Below, piece after piece: positions 8,880 through 18,585 of a stretch of 64,000 nucleotides of DNA. The notes beneath the pieces are model-generated. The model made no database searches. It saw only the letters and a list, made by a program, of their open reading frames with translations, and was not told the origin of the DNA. The DNA lies in NCBI RefSeq assembly GCF_002177115.1, contig NZ_MVAG01000193.1:62001-126000 (forward strand), in the 5' to 3' direction. The DNA comes from Chryseobacterium mucoviscidosis (GTDB taxonomy: Bacteria > Bacteroidota > Bacteroidia > Flavobacteriales > Weeksellaceae). Every line of letters begins with the position of its first letter. Position 1 is the first letter of the stretch. Position numbers and translations under genes: made by a program.

Positions 8880-9950
8880 TTAAAAATTATTGATGTTTCT
8901 TGTTTTGTTGATGAGGAATAAATCTGCGAGAACAAACGCCGCCAGACTTTCCACCACTGGAACTGCTCTTGGAAGAACGCACGGATCATGACGCCCTTTT
9001 CCTTCTACAATTGCCGGATTTCCGTATTTATCCACACTTTCCTGAGGTCTTAAAATCGTTGCCACAGGTTTGAAAGCCACACGAAAATAAATATCCATTC
9101 CGTTGGAAATTCCACCCTGAATTCCTCCTGAAAGATTGGATTTTGTGGTAAAATCTTCATTGAAAAGATCGTTGTGTTCTTTCCCCGTCATTTTTGCACC
9201 ACAGAAACCGCTTCCGTATTCAAAACCTTTTGCTGCATTAATGTTGAGCATGGCTTTGCCTAATTCAGCCTGAAGTTTTGAGAAAACCGGTTCGCCGATT
9301 CCTACAGGAACGTTTTTAATCACGCAGGTAATCGTTCCGCCAATCGTGTTTCCTTCTTTTTTAATTTCCTTGATTCTTTCGATCATTTTTTCTGCCGTTT
9401 CCGCATCCGGACAACGTACTTCATTGGTTTCGGTTTTCGAAAAATCCAAAGCCTGATAAGGTTTTTCACAGAAAATTTCGCCTACGGAAGAAACGTATGC
9501 GTTGATCTCGATATCCGATAAAAACTGTTTTGCTAAAGCTCCGGCAACCACCCAGTTGATGGTTTCTCTTGCAGAAGATTTTCCGCCGCCGCGATAATCC
9601 CTCAATCCGTACTTCTGATCATAAGTAAAATCTGCGTGGCTCGGACGATAAGATTCTGCAATATGATCATAATCTTTTGATTTCTGATTTTCGTTTTCGA
9701 TAATGAAGCCAATCGGAGTTCCGGTTGTTTTTCCTTCGAAAATTCCTGAAAGAAATTTCACTGTATCACTTTCTTTTCTTTGGGTTACGATGGCAGACTG
9801 TCCCGGTTTTCTGCGATCCAATTCGTACTGAATTTTATCGAAATCTACCGTTAAACCTGCCGGAAAATTATTGATGATTCCACCGTAAGCCAGACCGTGA
9901 CTTTCTCCAAATGTTGTAAGACTGAGAAGATTACCTAAAGTATTTAACAT
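8880..9950 (-). CDS. aroC: Chorismate synthase
   Basis: This enzyme makes chorismate from 5-enolpyruvylshikimate 3-phosphate, the last step of the common aromatic pathway, using reduced FMN. The 356-residue length is normal. Recognisable signatures are the N-terminal FGESHGLAYG, the central RGGGKSSARET, the GSGFCGAKMTG region and the C-terminal RHDPCVLPRAVPVVE. The ATG at 9950 gives the family's usual N-terminus. It is the first gene of a run with the thioredoxin-like gene 17 bases downstream. Confidence 0.97.
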   Translation of the reverse strand: MLNTLGNLLSLTTFGESHGLAYGGIINNFPAGLTVDFDKIQYELDRRKPGQSAIVTQRKESDTVKFLSGIFEGKTTGTPIGFIIENENQKSKDYDHIAESYRPSHADFTYDQKYGLRDYRGGGKSSARETINWVVAGALAKQFLSDIEINAYVSSVGEIFCEKPYQALDFSKTETNEVRCPDAETAEKMIERIKEIKKEGNTIGGTITCVIKNVPVGIGEPVFSKLQAELGKAMLNINAAKGFEYGSGFCGAKMTGKEHNDLFNEDFTTKSNLSGGIQGGISNGMDIYFRVAFKPVATILRPQESVDKYGNPAIVEGKGRHDPCVLPRAVPVVESLAAFVLADLFLINKTRNINNF

Positions 9951-10001
9951 ACTACAAATTTAAGGCTTTTTCTTCAGATAAAAAGGCTCCCGAAATATGA
10001 T

Positions 10002-11636
10002 CTATTTACCGAGAGGATTGATAGTATAAATAACAGATTTTGCCTGTTTTTTTTCCTGATTGTTTAATTTTTTCCAGACGAATCCTTTTTTCAGGTTTTT
10101 ATCATCAATTAATTGAGGAAATATCCCGAGTTTTTCATCTTGTGAAACATAACCTGCGGAAATAGCGGGGAGCTTAGAATCATAATTAAAAGGATAATTA
10201 GAAGAAACATTAAAGTTTAAATTGCCAACCCTGAAAGAATTAAACTTTGTGCTTTCATAGACCGAAGGGTTGTACAACTGTTCTTTTTCAAATTTTCCCA
10301 TAAAACTTCCCGGATTGAAGCTTGGAAAATAGGTCTTTAAAATATTCGGGAAAGTTAAAAAGCTAATAAAGAGGATGCTTAAAACAGAAAATACCGCTAC
10401 CGATTTTTTCTGGTTAAAATAATCTCTGAAAAAAATAAAGAAGATCACGAAAAAGACATCCATAAAAAATCTGTACTGCGCTGAAAAAAGAAGAACCAAA
10501 ACACTTTTAACGATCAGCGAGATACAGATGAAAGTAATGATTCTGTTTTTTTTGATGAAGGTAAAAACAACGAAAATAATCAGACTTACAATAAAAAGAA
10601 GATTTATTTTTGCTTTGATTCCATTGAGAAAAAGCCAGTTTCTGATGTAATCAATGGTAGAAAATTTCTGAATTTCTTCATACGAATACTGCATGTCGTA
10701 TGTTTTCTGAATAGCAAACTGAGAAGATATTTTTAAAATTTCAGGATTGGGTTTCCAGTTTACTCCTAAATCTATTATTGAAACAGGGAAAACCGGATAT
10801 CCGAATGTGTAAATATTTTTAATGAAAAACAGGAAACCGATTAAAATTCCGAAGATTAAATTTTTTAAGTTGGATTTCAAAATAAAAACAGAGTAGAGAA
10901 AACTCAAAACCGGCAGCCAGATCATGGTGGGTTTAATGGTAAAAACAAAAACTGAAAAAGCAAATAGGAGAGTGGTTTGTTTATTTTGTTTTAAAATTTC
11001 ATTTAGAATGATAAGTGAAAAAACAATAACAGGCAAATCCGGACTTGGTGACTGACAGAAAAATAGTAAAACCGGAATAAAACAAAGCTGAATCCAGCTT
11101 TTCTTTTCTATTATATATAAGGTATAAATGATCAGTACAACAGAATTGATTCTTAAAAACGGATCAGTGAAATTTGAAAATCCTGCCTGAAAAATATGCC
11201 ACACCGACATTTGTCCCAATGTGAGATCGAGGTTGGATATTCCTTTTACCAAACCCAATTCTTTCAGCCATTTTATGGTGGGAACATAATATCCGAAATG
11301 GTCTAAAATATAGGGATAAAAAGATCCGCTGAATAAAATAATTAATGAAACTAAGCAGATCAGCGAAAAATCTTTTTTTGAAGAGGCAGTAAAATCTTTA
11401 TAAAGTTTATCCTTAAAAAAATAAATCAGTCCTATTGCAATAGTAGAAAATTCTACATAACGGTTTAAAGGAATAAAAAATGCAAGAATTGTCCACAATA
11501 AGCTTATTCCAAGAATTCCTAAAAGAATTTTTCCGGATATTCCTTCAATTAATTTTCCTGAAAAATTTTCTACAATTTTCCCTGTTCCCATTAAAACAGG
11601 AATGAGTAAAAGTGTGGAAAGCAAAAGTAGAATCAT
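10002..11636 (-). CDS. Polytopic inner-membrane protein, glycosyltransferase-like
   Basis: At about 544 residues this protein has roughly twelve hydrophobic segments followed by a 100-residue soluble C-terminal tail. The layout recalls polytopic glycosyltransferase or oligosaccharide-processing proteins of Bacteroidota, but no catalytic motif could be assigned. A TTG at 11663 would extend it by nine residues, but that TTG lies inside a terminator hairpin. The ATG at 11636, which starts directly on the hydrophobic segment, is preferred. The ATG directly follows the terminator's T-tract, so this gene depends on read-through or an almost leaderless start. Confidence 0.75.
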   Translation of the reverse strand: MILLLLSTLLLIPVLMGTGKIVENFSGKLIEGISGKILLGILGISLLWTILAFFIPLNRYVEFSTIAIGLIYFFKDKLYKDFTASSKKDFSLICLVSLIILFSGSFYPYILDHFGYYVPTIKWLKELGLVKGISNLDLTLGQMSVWHIFQAGFSNFTDPFLRINSVVLIIYTLYIIEKKSWIQLCFIPVLLFFCQSPSPDLPVIVFSLIILNEILKQNKQTTLLFAFSVFVFTIKPTMIWLPVLSFLYSVFILKSNLKNLIFGILIGFLFFIKNIYTFGYPVFPVSIIDLGVNWKPNPEILKISSQFAIQKTYDMQYSYEEIQKFSTIDYIRNWLFLNGIKAKINLLFIVSLIIFVVFTFIKKNRIITFICISLIVKSVLVLLFSAQYRFFMDVFFVIFFIFFRDYFNQKKSVAVFSVLSILFISFLTFPNILKTYFPSFNPGSFMGKFEKEQLYNPSVYESTKFNSFRVGNLNFNVSSNYPFNYDSKLPAISAGYVSQDEKLGIFPQLIDDKNLKKGFVWKKLNNQEKKQAKSVIYTINPLGK

Positions 11637-11668
11637 AAAAAAAGATTGCCTAAAAATAAGCAATCTTT
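11637..11668 (-). terminator. Terminator directly before a start codon
   Basis: On the minus strand the stem AAAGATTGC/GCAATCTTT with a ten-base loop is followed by TTTTTTT and then at once by the ATG of the membrane protein gene. It ends the glycine-zipper lipoprotein transcript, or acts as a control point for the gene below it. Confidence 0.7.
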
Positions 11669-11692
11669 CTCTTTTATGATGAAAATATAATT

Positions 11693-12232
11693 TTATCTTG
11701 GCTGTACTCTACCGCTTTTTCTATCCTGCGCTCTACCCAAAGTATATCCTGTAGCCCCACCGATTACACCCCCAATGGCTGCACCGGCTCCCGGACTTTT
11801 CTTATTAACAATAGCTCCTAAAGCCGCTCCACCTACAGCACCGATGATGGTACCTTTAGCCGCTTCACTCATCCCTTTTTTCTTAGCAGTAGTCTGGGAA
11901 CTTCCGTTATTGGCATAACTTCCGTTACTCGAACCTGAGCTCTGGCTAGGTCTGTCTCTGTAAACAGTACGGGTTTCTCTTATCACTTGTGGTTTTGCAT
12001 TGGCAGCAGCAGTTCTTGCTTTTTGTATTTCTAAAACACTGTCTGCTTTTTTCTGTGCTTCATAAGCCATTTTCTCTTTCTCAATGGCTAATTTCTGTTT
12101 TTCAATTTCCAACTGTCTCATCTGGAACTCCATTTTCTGCTGTTCCAAAGATTGTTGGGCTATCTGGTCGTCTTTTTTACAGGCAGTCAGTAAAAATACC
12201 GACATCAATCCTGTTAATACTATACTTTTCAT
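11693..12232 (-). CDS. Glycine-zipper lipoprotein
   Basis: The 179-residue protein has a lipobox LLTAC with Cys at residue 18, so it should be lipidated. Residues 25-70 form a charged Lys/Glu/Gln-rich coiled coil (repeats of QKxxxEKEK). The C-terminal third holds alternating Gly/Ala helices (GTIIGAVGGAALGAIV, GAGAAIGGVIGGATGYTLG) of the YMGG/OmpA-like glycine-zipper kind, which can insert in or bridge membranes. An envelope structural or stress role is likely from the family. The T-tract terminator at 11637-11668 follows. Confidence 0.85.
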   Translation of the reverse strand: MKSIVLTGLMSVFLLTACKKDDQIAQQSLEQQKMEFQMRQLEIEKQKLAIEKEKMAYEAQKKADSVLEIQKARTAAANAKPQVIRETRTVYRDRPSQSSGSSNGSYANNGSSQTTAKKKGMSEAAKGTIIGAVGGAALGAIVNKKSPGAGAAIGGVIGGATGYTLGRAQDRKSGRVQPR

Positions 12233-12433
12233 AACTCAAATTTTTATAAGGATTTTAAGTCAATCCAACTTCGATGTTATACTGTTTTCAATTTTGAAGC
12301 CAAAATTCAGTTAAGCAATGTTAAAATTTTTTAACAAATCTTAAATTTTTAATGTAAATCCTTTATCCATAATGGATTTTATGCTGTTAAAAATTGTTGA
12401 TTTTTGCTTAAAATTTAATTAATATGAATTCTT

Positions 12434-12441
12434 TATCTTTG
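12434..12441 (+). promoter_or_regulatory. Predicted -7 box
   Basis: TATCTTTG matches TAnnTTTG 21 bases before the ATG at 12462. No TTG with good spacing was found, so the -33 element is weak or absent. Confidence 0.4.
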
Positions 12442-12461
12442 AAATACCAAATTACAGTATT

Positions 12462-12896
12462 ATGAAAAAATCAATTGTAAAAATTATGCTTTTTGCAGGC
12501 GTAATTGCTGTCGTAAGTTCTTTTTCGACATTTAATGGTGGTTCTGAAAAAAGATATTCACCATCTAAAAACATTTCTCAGACAGAAACGTATCAAATCC
12601 GTTTTGGATTACAGGGTCAGAATGGTTCTAAAACACTTTCGGGAAGCTATGATCTTGGAAATTTTGTAGCAACCAATACGGTAACCGGAGAAACTTTTGA
12701 AACGTATGGCGGAAGCGGAATGCAGTCTTTGCCTCAGTATTTTGATGGTCTTCCTGCGGGAACGTATACCTTCAGTGCGACACAAGGACAGGGAGGATGG
12801 GTAGGTTATGGTTCTGTAACAGCAGAGGTTTCTGAAGCGCAAGTGGATGCGGATGGTTATGTTACCATTTATGTTCCTATTGCCTGGGAAGAGTAG
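12462..12896 (+). CDS. Small secreted beta-rich protein
   Basis: The 144-residue protein has an N-terminal hydrophobic segment (residues 6-22) that looks like a signal peptide. The rest is Gly-, Ser- and Thr-rich, with GTYTFSATQGQGGWVGYGS near residue 105 and a VTIYVPIAWEE end. The alternating pattern suggests an immunoglobulin-like sandwich. I do not recognise the family. It is monocistronic, with its own promoter and terminator. Confidence 0.75.
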   Translation: MKKSIVKIMLFAGVIAVVSSFSTFNGGSEKRYSPSKNISQTETYQIRFGLQGQNGSKTLSGSYDLGNFVATNTVTGETFETYGGSGMQSLPQYFDGLPAGTYTFSATQGQGGWVGYGSVTAEVSEAQVDADGYVTIYVPIAWEE

Positions 12897-12928
12897 TGCA
12901 GACTTATTTACAAATTAGCAAGTATTTT

Positions 12929-12956
12929 AAGCCTCCTGAGTAAGGGGGCTTTTTTA
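12929..12956 (+). terminator. Terminator of the small secreted protein
   Basis: The stem AAGCCTCC/GGGGGCTT (one T-G pair, loop TGAGTAA) is followed by TTTTTT. Its position 33 bases after the stop codon is normal. Confidence 0.8.
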
Positions 12957-13327
12957 TTTATGACAATAAAGGATTGTTTTATATGTATTGAGTTCTTCGT
13001 ATTTAATTTGAATTTACAAATTCATAAAACACTTATACTAAAACAGAAAAGATAACGTTATTAAAAAACAAATTTGACTGTGTGAATGATTTAGATAGTT
13101 AAATTTTGATGCGTTTTCTGCAAAAAAGATTGTAATTTATACTATATATTATTAAAAAACGAATTAGATTTGCAGTACAACAATAAATTTTCTGCCTATG
13201 GTGAATTTTTTTACTTTTTTTCAATTTTATCACAAATTCAATTTCCCGGATAGTTCTTATCCGAAAGAAGATTTCTTAAATAAAATTTATAACTTTCATA
13301 TCCTAAGAGGATTTAATATGTATTAAT
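12957..13327 (+). promoter_or_regulatory. Long upstream region of the FN3/GEVED protein
   Basis: This gene-free stretch carries a TAGATTTG -7 box at 13165-13172, implying a 5' UTR of about 150 bases. In that UTR a hairpin CGGATA/TATCCG lies at 13247-13263 and a small one, ATCCT/AGGAT, lies near 13301, shortly before the ATG at 13328. The hairpins could affect mRNA stability or start-site access; that is inference. Confidence 0.4.
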
Positions 13328-16300
13328 ATGAAAAAATATCTATTGTTTTTTTTCTTGGCACTTTCATATATACTGAGTGCACAGGTAAATTCTTATAGTT
13401 TTTCGCAATCTACGGGAACCTATACAGATTTGCCAAGTTCGGCAACGGTTTTGGCAACAGCTACAGGAAACACAGGTGCGGCATCATTAGACAATGTTGT
13501 TTATCCGGTTACTCTTCCTTTTCCTGTTTCCTTTAACGGAAGCAATTATTCTTCCATCAATGTTTCAACAAACGGATTTATTACTTTCGGAGCCACCGCT
13601 CCGGGAACGGCTACTTACAGCCCGATTTCCAGCACGGAGGCTTATGCAGGAGCTGTTTCTGCATGGGGTAGAGACTTAAATTCAGTTTTTAATATTGCTT
13701 CTAAAACTGGAAGCATCAGTTGGGCTGTTGTAGGTACAGCGCCTAACAGAGAGATTGTAGTACAATGGTCAGACTTCAGACCTTCTTATTCTACTTCTAC
13801 AACCAGTGTTTATACTTTTTCTTTTCAGATCAGACTTAGAGAAACTACAAACACGATTGCAGTAGTATATAAAGGAGGAAGTTATCTTGCGGGTACTACT
13901 TCTGTAAGCGGAACAATTCAGGCGGGATTAAGAGGGGCTACCAACGCTGATTTTAATCACAGACTGAATGCTACCACTGCTTTGTTTACGGCTTCTACTT
14001 TGGCAACAGCGAACAGCAGCACCCAATCTTTCAATACAACCGCTGCAACTCCGGGGATGCCTTCGGATGGACTTATCTATACATGGACTCCGCCATCTTG
14101 TTTCGGACCTTCTGGTTTTGCTTCTTCGGGAGTTACTACAAACAGTGCTACGGTTACTTGGGCGGCTGCTTCAACGCCTCCTGCAAATGGATATGAGATC
14201 TATTACAGTACGACAACAACGGCTCCTGCTACACCACAGATTACAGGTATTGCAGGAACAGCTACAAGTTATACTATACCGGGATTAGCTGCTAATACCA
14301 CGTATTATGTATGGATTAAAGCAAAGTGCAGCTCGACAACTCAAAGTTCATTAATTGGACCTATTAGTGTTTATACGGGATATTGTACTCCTACAGGCGG
14401 TACTTCTTCCACTACATATTATTTAAATAATGTTACGACAACCGGTGGATGGACCAATCTTGCTTACACCGCTACTTCTTATCAGGCTTATGTAAATTCT
14501 CCAGGAGTAATATTGAGTTCTCCGGGAAATACGGTGACGGCTAATTTAGCTACATCAGGTGGAAGTACTTATTATTATTACGTATGGGTAGACTGGAATA
14601 ATGATCTTGATTTTAATGATCCGGGAGAAACAATTCTGGCAACGACAAGTTACACTGCAACTGCAACTGCGAATATTGTTATTCCTGCGGGACAGGCTGT
14701 AGGAAATTACAGAGTTCGTACTTCATCATCATTTATCGGAGCTAATACTTCGTGCGGACCTTCTCCGTATGGAAACTTCGTAGATTTTACTTTATCTATT
14801 GTAGCGCCTCCAACATGTTTACCTCCAACTGGTCTTGTTATCAGCAATGCGACAACTTCAAGTGCGACAATACAGTGGACGGTTCCGGCTACACCGCCGG
14901 CAAACGGATATGATGTTTATTACAATACAACCGGAGTTGCTCCTACAGCAGCAACTGTTCCTCAGTATACTGGTGTTACAGGACCTAGCCAGTTGATCAC
15001 CGGTTTGGCAGCTAGTACAACGTATTATATTTGGGTGAGAGCAAGATGCAGCAGTTCGGATATTAGTTATTGGTCCGGACCTCGTACGGTTTACACAAAC
15101 TATTGTGTTCCTACAGGAGGTTCTTCTTCTACTACTTATTATCTGAATAATATTACGACTACTGGTGGATGGACTAATTTAGCTTACACGGCATCGTCGT
15201 ATCAGGCGTATGTAAATACTCCTAGTGTTGTTTTGAGTTCTCCAGGATTTACGGTAACAACAAATTTAGCGACATCTGGTGGAAGTACTTATTACTATTA
15301 CGTATGGGTAGACTGGAATAATGACCTAGATTTTAATGATCCGGGAGAAACTATTCTGGCAACAACAACGTATACATCAACTGCAACAGCAAATATTGCC
15401 ATCCCTGCAGGGCAGGCTTTAGGAAACTACAGAGTTCGTACTTCTTCATCATTTATTGGAGCAAACAGTGCTTGCGGACCTGCTGCATATGGAAATTATG
15501 TAGATTTTACATTATCTGTTGTAGCGCCTCCTACGTGTCTGCCTCCAACTGGTCTTGTGATTGCAAACGCAACAACATCAAGTGCAACAATACAGTGGAC
15601 GGTTCCGGCTACGCCACCGGCAAATGGCTATGATGTTTATTACAACACTACAGGAGTTGCCCCTACAGCAGCAACTGTTCCTCAGTTCACAGGAGTTCCG
15701 GGACCTAGTCAATTGGTAACAGGGCTAGCTTCAAGTACAACGTACTATTTCTGGGTAAGAGCAAGATGTAGTGCTTCAGATATTAGTTATTGGTCCGGAC
15801 CTCGTACGGTGTATACAAATTATTGTTTGCCAACGGGAGGTTCATCATCAACAACAAATTATTTAAAAACAATTACTTCTACAAACGGATTTACAAATCT
15901 GAATTATACTGCTACAAGTTACAGTGCATATGTAAATAATTCAGCGACAAGTTTCTCTGTATTGCCTGGAGGAATTGCTAACGTTTCGATGAATGCAGGA
16001 ACAAGCTCTTATTACTATTATATCTGGATCGACTGGAATAATGATTTGGTGTTTGATCCGGCTACTGAGCAGGTTTATTATTCAGGGGGTTATGTAAATT
16101 CTGTAACCAACGCTCCTGTAAGTTCGGTAGGTCGTCCTTCGGGATCTTACCGTGCAAGATTTGCAGCGTCTTATATTGGTACAATTACGCCTTGCGGACC
16201 GGCTCCTTATGGTAATTATGTAGACTTTACATTTATCATTAAGCCATGTTCTACAACAGCACCTACGAATGTATATGTGGATGCAATTGCTCATAATGCA

Positions 16301-17791
16301 GCGACTGTACACTGGACTCCTTCTCCTGATAACCTTGGTTATAAAGTATACTGGAGAAAGAACGGAACGACAGCATGGGTGAATTCCTCAGTTGTAATAG
16401 CACCACCGGCTACATCTTATACCATAACTACAGGTTTAGATCCGGCTACAAAATATGATGTAATGGTAGTTGCTGTTTGTAACAATACCGAAGGTACTGC
16501 TACTCCGGCTGTGTTTACTACGAGATGTGATCCTACACCTCCGAATGTAACCATAAGTAATATTACCACAAACTCTGCAATCGTAACTTGGGCTCCTATT
16601 GTGGCGAGTGCTACTTATGTAATCAGATATAGAATTGTAAGTACAGGAACATGGACTACTGTGAGTATTACTGCACCTCCTTTAAATACATATCCACTTA
16701 CCGGATTAACTCCGTATACTACATATGAAGTACAGGTGGCGAATATCTGTAACGGTGAAACGACTGTTAATACTTGGTCTAATCCTAAAGTATTTACAAC
16801 GGAAAGAACGTGTCAGTTGCCTCCTCCGGGACTTACCATTACAGCGATCACTCCTACAACAGCTCAGGTAACTTGGGATCCTTTCCCGGGAGCTACTTAT
16901 ATCTTAAGATACAGAAAAGTAGGAATTCCGAGCTGGACGATGGTACCGTCTAATACCAATACGATTACCCTTACAGGTTTATCTGAATTGACACAGTATG
17001 AAATGCAGGTAGCCAACGTTTGCAGCGGAACTCCGGGAACGTATACACTGCCGTATTTCTTCACAACGCCAACGATTGTTTATTGTCAGATGGCATCAAC
17101 AGGAGCTATAACTTCAGAATATATTTCTAAAGTAACGGTAACGCCAAACGGTAAACCTCAGATGACAAATATTTCTGTAGGATCTAATTATTCAGATTAT
17201 ACAGGAGTTCCAGCTAAATTTATCGAGCTGATTCAGGGATCTACGGATAACAAGATCGTGATCGATAAAAAATTAGCAGGAAACAATAAAGCGGGTGTTG
17301 CAGTCTGGATCGATTTCAACAGAAACGGATACTTCGATATCAACGAAAGAATCCTTGCTGACGGACCAAACAGCAATCCTACGGCAAGTACAACATTTAC
17401 GGTACCTGCAGATGCATTCATCAGTCTGGTAGACTACAAATATGTAGTGATGAGAGTGGCAATGGGCAAAGATATCATTCCGGTAAACTGTACCAACTTC
17501 CCAGATGGTGAAGTAGAAGATTACACGGTAAGAATTTCTAAGCTTCCGGTTCCTAATTCAATCAATCAGTCTGATATATTAATCTATCCGAACCCGGTTA
17601 GCACAATATTAAATGTTAAGAACATTAGTGCGAGAGGGAATTATAAGATTTATAATTCAGCCGGACAGGTGGTATCAAGCGGTATTATCTTAAACAATAA
17701 GATCGACGTTCATAACCTGATAAACGGAGTGTATGTAATCGATATTGAGGATTCTAAAGGAACTGTACAAAAGAAGTTCATTAAAGAATAA
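13328..17791 (+). CDS. Large secreted FN3/GEVED repeat protein with T9SS sorting domain
   Basis: This 1487-residue protein has a signal peptide (cleavage near LSAQ, residue 19). An N-terminal beta domain (20-255) is followed by three FN3-plus-GEVED units of about 240 residues (14.10, 14.81 and 15.53 kb). Each unit pairs an FN3 module (YYxxTTxxAP, TTYYIWVRARC) with a GEVED module (YYYYVWVDWNNDLDFNDPGE and the closing GNYVDFTLS). Three further FN3 modules, another GEVED-like module (VWIDFNRNGYFDINER) and a type A T9SS domain (DILIYPNPVS to KKFIKE) complete it. It is probably a cell-surface adhesin or an accessory of a secreted enzyme. No catalytic module is seen. Units 2 and 3 are very similar at DNA level, so copy number may vary. 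Confidence 0.9.
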   Translation: MKKYLLFFFLALSYILSAQVNSYSFSQSTGTYTDLPSSATVLATATGNTGAASLDNVVYPVTLPFPVSFNGSNYSSINVSTNGFITFGATAPGTATYSPISSTEAYAGAVSAWGRDLNSVFNIASKTGSISWAVVGTAPNREIVVQWSDFRPSYSTSTTSVYTFSFQIRLRETTNTIAVVYKGGSYLAGTTSVSGTIQAGLRGATNADFNHRLNATTALFTASTLATANSSTQSFNTTAATPGMPSDGLIYTWTPPSCFGPSGFASSGVTTNSATVTWAAASTPPANGYEIYYSTTTTAPATPQITGIAGTATSYTIPGLAANTTYYVWIKAKCSSTTQSSLIGPISVYTGYCTPTGGTSSTTYYLNNVTTTGGWTNLAYTATSYQAYVNSPGVILSSPGNTVTANLATSGGSTYYYYVWVDWNNDLDFNDPGETILATTSYTATATANIVIPAGQAVGNYRVRTSSSFIGANTSCGPSPYGNFVDFTLSIVAPPTCLPPTGLVISNATTSSATIQWTVPATPPANGYDVYYNTTGVAPTAATVPQYTGVTGPSQLITGLAASTTYYIWVRARCSSSDISYWSGPRTVYTNYCVPTGGSSSTTYYLNNITTTGGWTNLAYTASSYQAYVNTPSVVLSSPGFTVTTNLATSGGSTYYYYVWVDWNNDLDFNDPGETILATTTYTSTATANIAIPAGQALGNYRVRTSSSFIGANSACGPAAYGNYVDFTLSVVAPPTCLPPTGLVIANATTSSATIQWTVPATPPANGYDVYYNTTGVAPTAATVPQFTGVPGPSQLVTGLASSTTYYFWVRARCSASDISYWSGPRTVYTNYCLPTGGSSSTTNYLKTITSTNGFTNLNYTATSYSAYVNNSATSFSVLPGGIANVSMNAGTSSYYYYIWIDWNNDLVFDPATEQVYYSGGYVNSVTNAPVSSVGRPSGSYRARFAASYIGTITPCGPAPYGNYVDFTFIIKPCSTTAPTNVYVDAIAHNAATVHWTPSPDNLGYKVYWRKNGTTAWVNSSVVIAPPATSYTITTGLDPATKYDVMVVAVCNNTEGTATPAVFTTRCDPTPPNVTISNITTNSAIVTWAPIVASATYVIRYRIVSTGTWTTVSITAPPLNTYPLTGLTPYTTYEVQVANICNGETTVNTWSNPKVFTTERTCQLPPPGLTITAITPTTAQVTWDPFPGATYILRYRKVGIPSWTMVPSNTNTITLTGLSELTQYEMQVANVCSGTPGTYTLPYFFTTPTIVYCQMASTGAITSEYISKVTVTPNGKPQMTNISVGSNYSDYTGVPAKFIELIQGSTDNKIVIDKKLAGNNKAGVAVWIDFNRNGYFDINERILADGPNSNPTASTTFTVPADAFISLVDYKYVVMRVAMGKDIIPVNCTNFPDGEVEDYTVRISKLPVPNSINQSDILIYPNPVSTILNVKNISARGNYKIYNSAGQVVSSGIILNNKIDVHNLINGVYVIDIEDSKGTVQKKFIKE
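14811..16248 (+). repeat. Tandem coding repeat of about 720 bp
   Basis: Two adjacent units (about 14811-15530 and 15531-16248) encode the same FN3+GEVED module pair. A more divergent third copy covers about 14095-14810. Stretches such as the FN3 start (CTCCAACTGGTCTTGT) are identical, which implies recent duplication or gene conversion. Confidence 0.8.
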
Positions 17792-17813
17792 AATAATTAA
17801 TAATTTACACATG

Positions 17814-17845
17814 ATAAGCCTTCAGAAATGAAGGCTTATTTTTTT
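17814..17845 (+). terminator. Terminator of the FN3/GEVED gene
   Basis: A perfect 10-bp stem (ATAAGCCTTC/GAAGGCTTAT, loop AGAAAT) is followed by six or more T residues, 22 bases after the stop codon. Confidence 0.88.
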
Positions 17846-18070
17846 GGTTTGTTAATAAATGTTAAAACATGAATTATAGAAAAAATTCGATGATTGTAGA
17901 ATGGTTAATTTGTTATATGCCGGTAATTACAGCAATAAAAGAAAGTTAGGGTAGGTAAAAAAGAAAATATATCCTGTTATAATGAAATTAACAGTTTTTT
18001 AATCTTTAATAAAAATTGTTAATTGATGAAATTAATATTTCATATAGATGTATGTAAAACTAACATTTCA

Positions 18071-18150
18071 TAAATTTGCAGTCACTCATGTTTAATTTGA
18101 GTTTTCATGGTTATTAGTTTTTATCCTCGTAGAAATACGGGGATTTTTTA
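18071..18150 (+). ncRNA. Candidate short orphan transcript (promoter box plus terminator)
   Basis: A TAAATTTG box (18071-18078) is followed about 45 bases later by a perfect terminator: stem ATCCTCGTA/TACGGGGAT with one G-T pair, loop GAAA, then six T residues (18123-18150). The implied RNA is about 65 bases. It contains only a nine-codon ORF (ATG at 18089 to TAG) just before the hairpin. It may be a small RNA, a leader remnant, or simply the end of a lost gene. Confidence 0.4.
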
Positions 18151-18194
18151 TTGGTTTAAAAAAGATAGCAAGAGAGAAAGAAGAATAGAAGCTT

Positions 18195-18422
18195 TTAGTT
18201 TTGGTTTTTGGCAAATAAGAACACTTTAAACCTGTCGTTACTGCTGTACCTTTTACAGCTTTCATCCATAAACAAATCGGGCGATTTTTTAAACTCTTCA
18301 ATGTACTTAAGGCCTTCTTCGTCGATACTTGGAATAATAATGTAATCGTACAGTGTTTTTGTAAACTCGCTGGAATTTTTTAAAATGTTCTTCTTGTGTT
18401 TTAATGCTTCGTTAAATGTCAT
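18195..18422 (-). CDS. Small conserved-type hypothetical protein
   Basis: The 75-residue product is a soluble, charged protein (YDYIIIPSIDEEGLKYIEEF near residue 25, DRFKVFLFAKNQN at the end). It starts from a normal ATG at 18422. No domain is recognised. It is the only convincing coding sequence in a one-kilobase region otherwise filled with hairpins; amino-acid use looks normal, so I take it as real. Confidence 0.6.
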   Translation of the reverse strand: MTFNEALKHKKNILKNSSEFTKTLYDYIIIPSIDEEGLKYIEEFKKSPDLFMDESCKRYSSNDRFKVFLFAKNQN

Positions 18423-18585
18423 GATTTTAGTTTACGCAAATTTAATCATTATTAAGTGAAAAAAAAGTGTCCTGACGAAGAAATTTTGTATGCAATATCT
18501 AATTTTTTTATAAATGTATTGTTTAATTGATTGTATTCCAATTTATTGATGATTTGTTTTTCGTTTTTAAATTAGAACTATTTCT

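Noticed and set aside
13494..14288. Frames of 61 and 106 codons within the FN3/GEVED gene
   Set aside because: They are Leu/Arg-rich shadows of the real frame in a high-Thr/Ser gene.
14095..16248. Tandem repeats that might be taken for a CRISPR or a transposon array
   Set aside because: The repeat unit is about 720 bp, in frame and encodes FN3/GEVED modules.
16082..16312. A minus-strand Arg/Cys-rich frame
   Set aside because: It is antisense to the repeat protein and reflects its codon bias.
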